From the NCBI RefSeq assembly GCF_004362045.1, contig NZ_SNWX01000012.1:23182-87181 (forward strand): a DNA stretch of 64,000 nt, read 5' to 3'. Positions 26,471-34,746 of this stretch are shown piece after piece (positions within the stretch are counted from its first letter, which is position 1; each line of letters starts with the position of its first letter). The position numbers were made by a program, and so were the translations under genes. Under the pieces are notes generated by a model. The model searched no databases. It was given only the letters and a program-made list of their open reading frames with translations, and was not told where the DNA came from. Source of the stretch: Halanaerobium saccharolyticum. GTDB taxonomy: Bacteria > Bacillota > Halanaerobiia > Halanaerobiales > Halanaerobiaceae.

Positions 26471-26885
26471 ATGCCGGATAAAATTTTAAAGATAAATGAT
26501 TTAGCAGTTGAATATAAAAATAAGGGCAGCTATTTAAGGGTGCTGGAAGATATAAATCTGGAACTCGAGAGTGGTGAGATTCTGGCTCTGGTCGGGGAAA
26601 GTGGTTCCGGAAAGTCGACTTTAGGAAAAACAATCTTGAGATTACTGCCGGATTCAGCCAGAATAAAAAAAGGTAGCATTATATTTAAGGGTCAAGATAT
26701 CTGCACCCTATCAGAAAACAGAAGAGCTGGAGACTATTCCCGGAGAAGTCCCTGATCCCGGCAATTATCCAGATGGCTGTAAATTTCATCCCCGCTGCAG
26801 CTACAGTTTTGATCGCTGTCGGAAAGAAGAGCCCCGGCTTGAAGAAATAGAACCAGGTCACTTTTCAGCCTGTTTTTTAAACGAT
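26471..26885 (+). pseudogene. ABC ATPase, DppD/OppD type, with large internal deletion
   Basis: The gene begins normally (MPDKILKINDLAVEYKNKG) and keeps Walker A (GESGSGKST) but at about 26720 jumps, in another frame, to the C-terminal oligopeptide-ATPase tail PGEVPDPGNYPDGCKFHPRC ... EPGHFSACF. The Q-loop, signature and Walker B regions (about 190 residues) are missing. The product cannot hydrolyse ATP. The tail cysteines are those of the family's C-terminal iron-sulfur-like or zinc motif. Confidence 0.85.
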
Positions 26886-26890
26886 CGTTT

Positions 26891-27694
26891 GTGGCTCGAT
26901 CTGTTTTGAGATTAATCGAACCAACTGCAGGAGAGATTCTGTATAAGGGAAAATCAATCAATGGTTTTAATAAAAAGGAATTAAAAAATTTTAGATCAGA
27001 TGCCCAGATGATTCTACAGGATCCCAGGTCTTCCTTAAATCCGCGCTTTATTGTAGAAGAGATTGTTTCTGAACCATTATATATCCATGATCAGATTAAG
27101 GATGATTATAATTTGCTGGATCGAGTCTGGGAACTGCTCGATATGGTGGGACTTGCTAAACGATATTCGGAACTTTTTCCCCACGAATTAAGTGGTGGTC
27201 AGGCGAGAAGAGTGGGAATTGCACGGGCACTCGCTTTACAGCCTGAGTTTATAGTCTGTGATGAACCAACTTCCGGCCTTGATATTTCAATAATGTCTGC
27301 TATTTTAAATCTGATGAAAAAACTGCAGCAGGAATATCAGCTGACCTATCTCTGGATTTCCCATAATTTACATGAGGTAAGATATATCAGCAATAAAGTG
27401 GCAGTAATGTATTTAGGTAAAATAGTTGAGATTACAGATACTGACACAATTTTCAATAATTCAGTCCATCCCTATACAGAAGCCCTGTTTTCTTCCTTAA
27501 GAGGAGTTAATGATGACTGGAATTATAAAGAGCGGGATATAATAAAGGGTGAAGTTCCGAGCCCGATCAATCCACCTTCCGGCTGCAGTTTTCATCCCCG
27601 CTGTAAATATAGTTTTGATAAATGTCAAAAGATAGAACCTGAACTCGAAGCAGTAGAGGCAGGTCATTTAACCTCCTGTCACTTATATAATTAG
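26891..27694 (+). pseudogene. ABC ATPase, DppF/OppF type, lacking Walker A
   Basis: The frame opens with ARSVLRLIEPTAGEIL, which normally follows the Walker A GKST, so the first 50 or so residues including Walker A are gone. The rest is intact: Q-loop LQDPRSSLNP, signature LSGGQARRV, Walker B FIVCDEPTSGLD and the C-terminal FHPRCKYSFDKC tail. The upstream bases belong to the end of the dppD remnant, so one deletion removed the junction between the two genes. A GTG at 26891 could start a 267-residue product, but it would not bind ATP normally. Confidence 0.8.
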
Positions 27695-27755
27695 GATAAA
27701 TCAAAAAAATAATTTTTTAACAGAGAAAGGTATTAAATGAGGAGATTATTAATTA

Positions 27756-28163
27756 ATGAAAACTTCAAGAAAAACTGATTATGCCGTCCCTGCTTTAATG
27801 ATTCTGGCAAGAAATAAAAAGGAAGAGCTTTCTGTCAAAGAACTGGCAGAGATGGGAAATGTATCTTCATCTTATCTGGCAAAAGTAATGCAGAGGTTGT
27901 CAGCAGATGGAATTGTAAGTTCAGCTGAAGGGAAAAAAGGTGGATATAATTTAAGTAGAGGTGCTGAAGAGATCAACCTGGCTCAGATAGTGGAGCTTTT
28001 TGAAGCAAAAGAAAATGTGTTTGAATGTGTAGATGAAATCCGCAGCTGTAAAATTAAAGATAGATGTAAAATTCACCGTGTATTTGGAAAGGCCTATCAA
28101 AAAATGCTGGCTGAACTTGAACAGACAACTATTAAAGATATTATTAATCCTGAAATTAATTAA
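27756..28163 (+). CDS. Rrf2-family transcription regulator
   Basis: A 135-residue winged-helix regulator: RKTDYAVPALMILARN start, HTH at about 24-60 (VKELAEMGNVSSSYLAKVMQ) and three cysteines in FECVDEIRSCKIKDRCKIH (near 90-107), the iron-sulfur ligand region of IscR/NsrR/RsrR-type members. It likely senses redox or iron-sulfur status. It lies 15 bases before a glutaredoxin-thioredoxin reductase fusion that it probably controls. Confidence 0.9.
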   Translation: MKTSRKTDYAVPALMILARNKKEELSVKELAEMGNVSSSYLAKVMQRLSADGIVSSAEGKKGGYNLSRGAEEINLAQIVELFEAKENVFECVDEIRSCKIKDRCKIHRVFGKAYQKMLAELEQTTIKDIINPEIN

Positions 28164-28178
28164 AAGAAAGGATTTGAT

Positions 28179-29369
28179 ATGATGGAAAACCCGAAGATCG
28201 AAATTTATACAAAAGAATGGTGTCCTTATTGTAGACGTGCAAAGTCAATGCTGAAAAGTCTGGGGCTTGAATATACTGATTATGACATAACTGATAACGA
28301 GGAACTCCAGCAGGAAATGGTAGAACGAAGTGGCAAAGAAACTATTCCGCAAATATTTATCAGTGATCAAAAAATTGGCGGCTATGATGATTTAATTGAA
28401 CTTGTCAGTTCGGGTGGACTTGATGAGATGACTGAATTTGAAAGGCCAAACTGCAGTGAAAAAGACTGGGATGTGGCAGTGATTGGTGCTGGACCAGCCG
28501 GTATGACTGCAGCGGTTTATGCAGCTCGAAAAGGTTTAAAGGTTCTCCTGGTAGCCAGAGATATCGGTGGTCAGGTTTTAGAAACTGATACCATTGATAA
28601 TTATCTACCTGAATATGGAACCACCGGCCCGGATCTGGTACAGGATTTTTTAAGTCATCTTCGAAATTATAATATAGATACCCTTTTTGGAGAAGAAATA
28701 CTGGATATCAAACACGAAGAAAAGGGACATACTCTAATTACCAAAAGTGAAAAAGAAATTGAAACTAAAGCTGTGATTATTGCTGCTGGAACCAAAAAGA
28801 GACACCTTGGAGTTGCAGGAGAACATCAATTAAAAGATAAGGGAGTAAGTTACTGTGCTACCTGTGACGGATTTTTATATGAAGATCAGCCGGTTGCTGT
28901 TGTTGGCGGCGGTAATTCTGGTCTGGAATCAGCTCTAGATATGGCCAAAATTGCAACTAAGGTCTATTTAATCATTAGAGGAGAGCAGCCATCTGGAGAT
29001 AAAAGTCTGCAGGATAAAGTAAATAGCTCAGATAAAATAGAAATCTGTAAATCCTATGAGACAACTGAAATAAATGGTGACCACGAGGTTGAATCTGTTA
29101 AAATTAAAAATTCAAATACGGGAAAAGAACTTGATCTTGCTGTCAAGGCAATTTTTATTGAAATTGGTTTAATACCAAATACAGGTTTTGTCTGTGATCG
29201 ACTGGAGACAAACCAGAAAAACGAGATTATTATAGATGAGAATAATCAGACAAGTATAGAAGGGATTTTTGCTGCAGGAGATGTAACAGATATCAAAGAT
29301 AAACAGATTGTAATTTCGGCTGCCGAGGGAGCAAAAGCGGCTCTGAGAGCAAATGAGTATTTGAGTTAA
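28179..29369 (+). CDS. Glutaredoxin-thioredoxin reductase fusion flavoprotein
   Basis: A 396-residue fusion: residues 6-80 are a glutaredoxin/NrdH domain with CPYC at 15-18 and the cis-Pro TIPQIF; residues 100-396 are a TrxB-type reductase with FAD motif GAGPAGMTAAVYAARKG, active site CATC, NAD(P) motif VVGGGNSGLE and the GIFAAGDVT end. The fused domains suggest a self-contained disulfide reducer acting on a small thiol or peroxidase partner. The start is one of two adjacent ATGs (28179 or 28182). Upstream Rrf2 regulator and downstream AhpD remnant make a redox-stress unit. Confidence 0.93.
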   Translation: MMENPKIEIYTKEWCPYCRRAKSMLKSLGLEYTDYDITDNEELQQEMVERSGKETIPQIFISDQKIGGYDDLIELVSSGGLDEMTEFERPNCSEKDWDVAVIGAGPAGMTAAVYAARKGLKVLLVARDIGGQVLETDTIDNYLPEYGTTGPDLVQDFLSHLRNYNIDTLFGEEILDIKHEEKGHTLITKSEKEIETKAVIIAAGTKKRHLGVAGEHQLKDKGVSYCATCDGFLYEDQPVAVVGGGNSGLESALDMAKIATKVYLIIRGEQPSGDKSLQDKVNSSDKIEICKSYETTEINGDHEVESVKIKNSNTGKELDLAVKAIFIEIGLIPNTGFVCDRLETNQKNEIIIDENNQTSIEGIFAAGDVTDIKDKQIVISAAEGAKAALRANEYLS

Positions 29370-29404
29370 ATTATAATATCAGTCTAAAAATCTATAAAAC
29401 AATT

Positions 29405-29587
29405 ATGTTTGCCAGCTCAAATATTTCCCGCAGGCAGAGAGAAATGATAGCAACAGTGGTTTCTGAGGTCAATGAATGTCGCTGCTGAATAACTAATCAT
29501 GGAGCGGCGCTCCAAAAGTTGATCAGAGATGATGAGCAGGCAGAAAAAATATTAAGTGGTATTTTAGATGATTATAAAAATACACCA
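29405..29587 (+). pseudogene. AhpD-like peroxidase remnant with in-frame TGA at the second active cysteine
   Basis: The frame reads FASSNISRRQREMIATVVSE, then VNECRC, TGA (29486-29488), ITNHGAALQKL, ending near YKNTP. This matches the core of the carboxymuconolactone decarboxylase/AhpD family, whose active site is N-x-C-x-(Y)-C-x-x-x-H-G; the TGA falls exactly on the second cysteine. The N-terminal third and the C-terminal half are missing, so it is a fragment. The TGA may be a Sec codon inherited from an AhpD-like selenoprotein or a Cys-to-stop change. Confidence 0.65.
29486..29514 (+). promoter_or_regulatory. Candidate bacterial SECIS hairpin after the TGA
   Basis: Eleven bases after the TGA, TGGAGC (29500-29505) and GCTCCA (29509-29514) form a perfect 6-bp stem with loop GGC. 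The apical loop starts 17 bases after the TGA with a G, within the range described for bacterial SECIS elements. It is short, and could also be chance. Confidence 0.4.
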
Positions 29588-29623
29588 ATGATAATTGTTT
29601 TTGGATTAAAAAGGAGGAGTAAA

Positions 29624-30163
29624 ATGAAAAGAAAATTAGGTTTAGCAGCAGTTATTGTTCTGGGACTTTTTTTACTGGCAGCATGTGGTGGAGGTAATGG
29701 AACCGATCAAAATCAGGAAGAAGCGGCTGATACGGTTACAACTGCTTCAATAGTAAGTGAAGAAGAGGAGTTCAGACAGGCTATTAGTGAGGATGGAACC
29801 TGGATCATTGCTACTTTAAATGATTTGACTTTTGAAGAGGAACTTGTTGTTGAGGGAACTTTCTATAATGGTGGTGACTCAGAGAATGAGGTTTATCGTA
29901 AAATAGCAGCTTATGCTCAGGATGATGAACGTAATGTAACAGACAGATATACAATTACAGCTCCCCAGATGACTATAAGTAGCCCAAATACAAGATTTCA
30001 GGGCGGCGTTTTTGAAGGAGATATGGTTATAGAAGCTAATGGTTTTACACTCTATGATGCCACAGTTGAAGGAAACATCTATTTTGCCAGTGAAGAATAT
30101 CAGGAGTCTGCAGAGATTACTGAAGATAGTGAAGTTACCGGCGAAATGGAAGTACAGGAATAA
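29624..30163 (+). CDS. Small lipoprotein with repetitive beta-strand pattern
   Basis: A 179-residue lipoprotein with signal and lipobox (MKRKLGLAAVIVLGLFLLAAC; acylated C at 21), a low-complexity acidic linker and a domain in which short hydrophobic strands recur (TWIIATLNDLTFEEELVVEG, RFQGGVFEGDMVIEANGFTL), suggesting a small beta-helix like polymer-forming or adhesin-type surface proteins. The ATG at 29624 with AAGGAGGAG is preferred over a longer upstream frame that belongs to the AhpD remnant. Function unknown. Confidence 0.8.
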   Translation: MKRKLGLAAVIVLGLFLLAACGGGNGTDQNQEEAADTVTTASIVSEEEEFRQAISEDGTWIIATLNDLTFEEELVVEGTFYNGGDSENEVYRKIAAYAQDDERNVTDRYTITAPQMTISSPNTRFQGGVFEGDMVIEANGFTLYDATVEGNIYFASEEYQESAEITEDSEVTGEMEVQE

Positions 30164-30193
30164 GTTAGAAATTAATCTAATTTAAATATAACT

Positions 30194-30242
30194 ACTCAAA
30201 CTCCGCATTTGTAAAAGAATAATTAATGTGCGGAGTTTGAGT
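30194..30242 (+). terminator. Strong hairpin between lipoprotein and DsrE genes
   Basis: ACTCAAACTCCGCA (30194-30207) and TGCGGAGTTTGAGT (30229-30242) are perfect 14-bp complements. There is no T-run, and the DsrE ribosome site lies 8 bases downstream, so it could also be a processing or attenuation structure. Confidence 0.6.
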
Positions 30243-30263
30243 AATTAACAGGAGTTGAATAAA

Positions 30264-30608
30264 ATGACAGAAGACAATAGCTTAGTTATTTTATGGACAA
30301 GTGGTGATCAAGAAGTTGCAGAAAACATGGTGTTTATGTACACTATCAACGCTAAAAAACAGGGATGGTGGCAGGATGTTAAATTTATTGTCTGGGGGCC
30401 ATCCTCAAAATTATTAAGTGAGAATCAGGAATTACAGAAACAGGTTAAAGATTTTATTGAAGCAGGAATTAAAGTTGAGGCCTGTAAAGCCTGTGCTGAC
30501 CGGTATAATGTAGCAGATGATTTAGCAGAATTGGGTATCGAGGTTAAATATATGGGAGAGCCTTTAACTGATTATCTTAAAAGTGAAAGTAAGGTAATGA
30601 CATTTTAG
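30264..30608 (+). CDS. DsrE-family protein
   Basis: A 114-residue DsrE/DsrF-like protein: LVILWTSGDQEVAENMVFMY start, VKFIVWGPSSKLLSEN, and VEACKACADRYNVADDL with cysteines at the usual position. The family takes part in sulfur relay or is a general YchN-like fold. RBS AGGAG. The preceding and following regions contain remnants, so partner genes may have been lost. Confidence 0.85.
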   Translation: MTEDNSLVILWTSGDQEVAENMVFMYTINAKKQGWWQDVKFIVWGPSSKLLSENQELQKQVKDFIEAGIKVEACKACADRYNVADDLAELGIEVKYMGEPLTDYLKSESKVMTF

Positions 30609-30646
30609 TGAATGATAACATATTTTTTATGACTTAACTCCCCGCT

Positions 30647-30847
30647 GAATTTACTGACCCTTCAGGCGAAAACACCTATCAGATTAAACTTCAGAAGTTA
30701 ATACTGGTAGGTCCTCATCATTAGTTTTTTGGTGGTGACGGAACAAATGTTTATATGCACGGGACAACTGGTGTTGGTAATCCGAGAATGCCTAATGTCT
30801 GGAGTTATTTAACATTATGGGGTCTGGGAAATAAGTTTCTTGAATAA
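30647..30847 (+). pseudogene. Unrecognised gene fragment with in-frame TAG
   Basis: One frame reads EFTDPSGENTYQIKLQKLIL, VGPHH, then TAG (30722-30724), then in the same frame FFGGDGTNVYMHGTTGVGNP and RMPNVWSYLTLWGLGNKFLE to a TAA at 30847. There is no start codon or ribosome site and a TAA lies just upstream in frame. The composition looks protein-coding, but the family was not recognised. Probably a decayed gene end. Confidence 0.4.
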
Positions 30848-30901
30848 ATAGATGATAAGTTAACCACATATATTTTTAGATAATCAAAATTATTTTTAAT
30901 C

Positions 30902-30930
30902 AGGCTGGAGTTAAAACTCCAGTCTTTTTT
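30902..30930 (+). terminator. Intrinsic terminator
   Basis: GGCTGGAGT pairs with ACTCCAGTC around TTAAA, followed by six T (30925-30930). Confidence 0.85.
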
Positions 30931-31024
30931 GAATAACCTGCTTTCGATTAATAATAGTTGCTTTAATTATTGTAAGTTCAGGAGGATTAATGATGAAGTT
31001 TAGAAATAGATAGTGCAAAATTAC

Positions 31025-31053
31025 TTGTTTTAATAAATCTGAAATGTTAAAAT
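31025..31053 (+). promoter_or_regulatory. Promoter of the nicotinate salvage operon
   Basis: TTGTTT (31025-31030), 17 bases, TAAAAT (31048-31053). The same promoter with the shared spacer end CTGAAATGT recurs at 38559-38587. Confidence 0.6.
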
Positions 31054-31101
31054 TTTTATAAACAACAATACATAAAATATAAAATAAGGCTGGTGTTTAT
31101 T

Positions 31102-32535
31102 ATGATGAGAGATTTAAGTCTTTTAACTGATTTTTATCAATTGACTATGGCTCAGGGATACTGTAATAAAGGTAAAACCGAAAAGGCAATTTTTGATCTT
31201 TTTTATCGAGAAAACCCCTGTAATAATGGGTATGCTATATATTCAGGTCTGGAACAGATTATTGAATTTGTAGAGAATTTTAAATTTAAAGAAGATGATA
31301 TTGAATATTTAAGAAGTCAGGGATTTAATGAAACTTTTTTAGATTATTTGAGAGATTTTGAATTCACAGGGGATATTCATTCAGTTCCGGAAGGTAGTGT
31401 TGTTTTTCCAAATGAACCACTGCTTAAAGTAGAAGCCCCAATTTTACAGGCTCAGTTATTAGAAACTCCCCTTTTAAATTTTATTAACCACCAGGCATTA
31501 ATTGCTACTAAAGCCGCCAGAATAACTGAGGCAGCTCAGGGAAAAGATGTGCTGGAGTTTGGTCTGCGTCGGGCTCATGGACCTGATGCTGGTGTCTACG
31601 GAGCGCGCGCTGCGGTAATAGGTGGCTGTGCTGGTACTTCCAATGTTTTAACCGGTAAGAAATTTGGAGTTAAGGTAAGTGGTACTCATGCTCACAGCTG
31701 GGTAATGAGTTTTGAAAGTGAATTAGAAGCTTTTCGGACCTATGCTGATAATTTTCCCAATAGTGATATACTCTTAGTAGATACATATGATACTTTAAAA
31801 TCTGGTGTTCCCAATGCGATTAAGGTTTTTAAGGAGATGAAGGCGAAAGGAATCGAATCAGATCTTTTTGGAATTAGACTGGACAGCGGAGATTTAGCCT
31901 ATCTTTCTAAAGAGGCCAGAAGAATGCTTGATCAGGCAGGTCTGGAAGAGGCTGTGATAGTTGCTTCTAATAATCTTGATGAAAATATTATAACTTCTCT
32001 TAATCTACAGGGAGCTCAAATTGATCTTTACGGAGTTGGAACTAAACTTATTACTTCCTATGATTGTCCAGCCTTTGGGGCAGTTTATAAGATGAGCGAA
32101 TATAATGGTCAGCCTAAAATAAAACTTTCTGATAATATTAAAAAGATGACTAATCCTGGTGACAAAAAATTATTAAGAATTTATGATAAAGACTCAGGTG
32201 AAATTAGAGCAGATTTAATTAGTCTGCAGCAGGAAGAGATTAGTGAAAATCAGGATTTAACTCTTTTTGATGCCAGAGATACCTGGAAAACTACCACTCT
32301 AAAAAAAGGTAATTATAGAATTAGAGAAATGATGGAACCAATTTTTAAAAATGGAGAACTGGTCTATGATTCTCCTTCCGTAGTGGAAATTAAAGAGTAT
32401 GCAGAGCAAGAAAAGGATAGTCTGGGAGAGGAATATAAGAGATTAACAAATCCCCATATTATGAAAGTAGATTTATCAGATAAATTATTTGACTTAAAAT
32501 CAAAACTTATAGAAGCTAATAAAATTGATGAATAG
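31102..32535 (+). CDS. pncB: Nicotinate phosphoribosyltransferase
   Basis: A 477-residue enzyme converting nicotinate and PRPP to nicotinate mononucleotide in NAD salvage. The family signatures are present: LTDFYQLTMAQGY near the start, FGLRRAHGPDAGVYGARAA, SGTHAHSWVMSF and FGIRLDSGDLAYLS. Length fits the family. The ATG at 31102 is preferred (AAGG at proper distance) over a GTG at 31093. It is followed by an ADP-ribosylglycohydrolase relative, a pairing consistent with NAD turnover. Confidence 0.95.
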   Translation: MMRDLSLLTDFYQLTMAQGYCNKGKTEKAIFDLFYRENPCNNGYAIYSGLEQIIEFVENFKFKEDDIEYLRSQGFNETFLDYLRDFEFTGDIHSVPEGSVVFPNEPLLKVEAPILQAQLLETPLLNFINHQALIATKAARITEAAQGKDVLEFGLRRAHGPDAGVYGARAAVIGGCAGTSNVLTGKKFGVKVSGTHAHSWVMSFESELEAFRTYADNFPNSDILLVDTYDTLKSGVPNAIKVFKEMKAKGIESDLFGIRLDSGDLAYLSKEARRMLDQAGLEEAVIVASNNLDENIITSLNLQGAQIDLYGVGTKLITSYDCPAFGAVYKMSEYNGQPKIKLSDNIKKMTNPGDKKLLRIYDKDSGEIRADLISLQQEEISENQDLTLFDARDTWKTTTLKKGNYRIREMMEPIFKNGELVYDSPSVVEIKEYAEQEKDSLGEEYKRLTNPHIMKVDLSDKLFDLKSKLIEANKIDE

Positions 32536-32572
32536 ATTTTAGCTGGCAATATAAAATGTGAGGGGGTAAATT

Positions 32573-33655
32573 ATGGCGATTAGTAAACATGAAAGAGCAA
32601 AAGGTGCTTTAATGGGTGCGTTTATCGGAGAAGCTCTGGGAGTTGGTCCTCACTGGTATTATGATTTAGAAGAAATGCGGGAGGAATATGGGGAATGGAT
32701 TGATGATTATACAGACCCAAAATCTGATAGATATCACGGTGGTCTGGAAGCAGGAGAAATTTCGCAGGCAGGAATTTTACTAAAAATGATGGCTGAACAC
32801 TTAATTGAAAACGATGGTTATGATCAGGATGATTTCTGCAGGATGATGGATGAAGATTTTTTGCCTGAAATTTCCGGCCAGGCGATGGCTGGTCCAGGAG
32901 GTTATACAAGTCAGTCAATGCGGCATCTCTGGCGGGCCAGAGTTGAAAAAGAACTGCCCTGGGATCAGGTAGCAGGTAATGCAGATACAACTGAATCAAT
33001 TGAAAGAAATATTGCTCAGGCTATTTTCTATGCTGATGATCTTGAGTCATTAAGTTTAAAGATAACGGCAAATACTGCTCTGATCCAATCAGATAATTTA
33101 ATTGCTTCTTTAACAGTGGCCTTCAGTTCAGTGTTGGCACTTTTAGTTCAGGGAGAAAGCCTTGATCCAGAAATTTCCACTAAATTAATGCAGGCTGTTG
33201 ATCAGGGCAAGCTGCCCTTTCATAAGGTGACTTCTGATGATTTAAGTCAACCTCCCAAAAATAATGTGGTTAAGGAGTCAGATCTTTATGGTGAAGGAAT
33301 GTTTGCATCTCCTGATGGTCTGCTTTCTCCGTCTTACATGGCTCGAGCAGCTGAGGCTGAAGAGATAGTAATTGAACCAGCCTGGAAAGCCTCTATAGTT
33401 TATGGGATGCCCTGTGCTATTTATCATATGCTGCCGGCTGTCTATTATTTATCTGCAAGATTTAAGGATGATTTTGAAGCCGGAGTTCTGCATGCTTTAA
33501 ATGGTGGAGGTCAGAATCAGGTAAGAACTATGCTGACAGGTGCTTTGATTGGAGCTCAGGTTGGATTTTCTAAAATTCCCAGAAGATTTATAGAGGGACT
33601 GCAGCAAAAAGATGAACTGCTTGCTCTAAGTGATCAACTGGCAGAAAAATTATAG
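32573..33655 (+). CDS. ADP-ribosylglycohydrolase-family protein with altered metal ligands
   Basis: A 360-residue all-helical protein with the family start KGALMGAFIGEALGVGPHWYYD. In active DraG/ARH3-type enzymes metal ions are held by T-D-D and D-x-D motifs; here the first region reads GPGGYTSQSM and the last reads GGGQNQVRTMLTGALIGAQ, so the acidic ligands appear replaced. It may belong to the crystallin J1-like branch or act on another substrate. It lies 37 bases after pncB, in the same operon. Confidence 0.82.
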   Translation: MAISKHERAKGALMGAFIGEALGVGPHWYYDLEEMREEYGEWIDDYTDPKSDRYHGGLEAGEISQAGILLKMMAEHLIENDGYDQDDFCRMMDEDFLPEISGQAMAGPGGYTSQSMRHLWRARVEKELPWDQVAGNADTTESIERNIAQAIFYADDLESLSLKITANTALIQSDNLIASLTVAFSSVLALLVQGESLDPEISTKLMQAVDQGKLPFHKVTSDDLSQPPKNNVVKESDLYGEGMFASPDGLLSPSYMARAAEAEEIVIEPAWKASIVYGMPCAIYHMLPAVYYLSARFKDDFEAGVLHALNGGGQNQVRTMLTGALIGAQVGFSKIPRRFIEGLQQKDELLALSDQLAEKL

Positions 33656-33715
33656 CAGATAAATTATCAATTTTAACAGATTACACAAAATGGATTAGAT
33701 AATGGTATTTTAGAG

Positions 33716-33752
33716 AGCTGTTCTGCTTAATTTAGAAATTAACAGAACAGCT
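33716..33752. terminator. Bidirectional terminator between convergent genes
   Basis: AGCTGTTCTG (33716-33725) and CAGAACAGCT (33743-33752) are perfect complements; T-rich on one side and A-rich on the other. It serves the NAD operon and the LysR gene. Confidence 0.8.
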
Positions 33753-33756
33753 TTAA

Positions 33757-34641
33757 TTATTTTCTATAGCTGTTAAATAACTTAAAGTATTTGTAATATT
33801 GATCTTCAAAAACACTATTTTTTAAGTAAACAAAATTGAATTCTCTTTTGATATTGAAGTTGTTAATCTTCAAATCTGAGATGATATTATTTTCTAATTC
33901 CCTTTTTACTGCTGCCCGATAGATAAAAGAAATACCTCTATTCTTTGCAACCAATTCTTTGATAGCATTAAGATTACCAATTTCTAATGTATTAGCAAAA
34001 CTTTTTTTACTTAAATTATTGGTATAAAGAATCTGTTCTAATATTTCACGGGTTCCTGATCCATATTCTCTTAAAATTAGACGAGAATCTAATAGATCTT
34101 CCAGTTTGATTTTCTGCTGGCTGTGTTTAAAGCCGGGAGAACAGATTCCGATAAACTCCTCTTTACTGAAAAGCTGATAACCAAATTTAGACTTATCAAA
34201 AAAGCCTTCTAAAAGAGCAAAATTTATTTCCCCTGCTTTTAATTTATTGAGCAGAGTTTCTGTATTTTCAACCAGCATATCAAAGTTAAGCACTGGCTTC
34301 TCTTGCATAACCTGATTTAAAATTTCGGGCATTACAAACTCACCAATTGAAAGAGTAGCTCCAAATTTAATTTTTTGGATATCTGATTTTTCTCTGATTA
34401 ACTTTTTTATTTCCTGACTATCTGCGACCATTCTTTCTGTATATTTATATAACTTTTTTCCAGCTCCGGTAATCTCTAAATTTTTGCCGCTGTAATTAAA
34501 TAATTTAACACCATAATGGTTTTCTAAATATTGGATGTGCTGAGTTACGGTGGGCTGGGTAATATGAAGTTTAGATGCAGTCTTAGTATAATTTTTAATT
34601 CTGCAGAGCTGCAGAAAAGTCTGATGTCTGAAATCTATCAT
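33757..34641 (-). CDS. LysR-family transcription regulator
   Basis: A 294-residue LysR protein with N-terminal winged helix (LHITQPTVTQHIQYLENHYG, about residues 24-43) and a periplasmic-binding-like effector domain (about 90-290). It is divergent from a YeiH-family exporter gene, the arrangement seen for YeiE/YeiH and CysB-like pairs linked to sulfur compounds. It likely regulates that gene through the repeats at 34651-34697. Confidence 0.92.
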   Translation of the reverse strand: MIDFRHQTFLQLCRIKNYTKTASKLHITQPTVTQHIQYLENHYGVKLFNYSGKNLEITGAGKKLYKYTERMVADSQEIKKLIREKSDIQKIKFGATLSIGEFVMPEILNQVMQEKPVLNFDMLVENTETLLNKLKAGEINFALLEGFFDKSKFGYQLFSKEEFIGICSPGFKHSQQKIKLEDLLDSRLILREYGSGTREILEQILYTNNLSKKSFANTLEIGNLNAIKELVAKNRGISFIYRAAVKRELENNIISDLKINNFNIKREFNFVYLKNSVFEDQYYKYFKLFNSYRK

Positions 34642-34650
34642 TTTATCACC

Positions 34651-34697
34651 TATAATTTTATTTTATTGATTTATAAAATATTATAATTTTATTTTAT
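34651..34697. repeat. 16-bp direct repeat in the lysR-yeiH intergenic region
   Basis: TATAATTTTATTTTAT occurs identically at 34651-34666 and 34682-34697, 31 bp apart (about three helical turns), in a 105-bp divergent promoter region. Tandem LysR operators on one DNA face are a reasonable reading. Confidence 0.65.
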
Positions 34698-34746
34698 CGT
34701 TATTCTATTATAAAATCAAGAATGAAATCAAAAAGGGGGAGATAAA

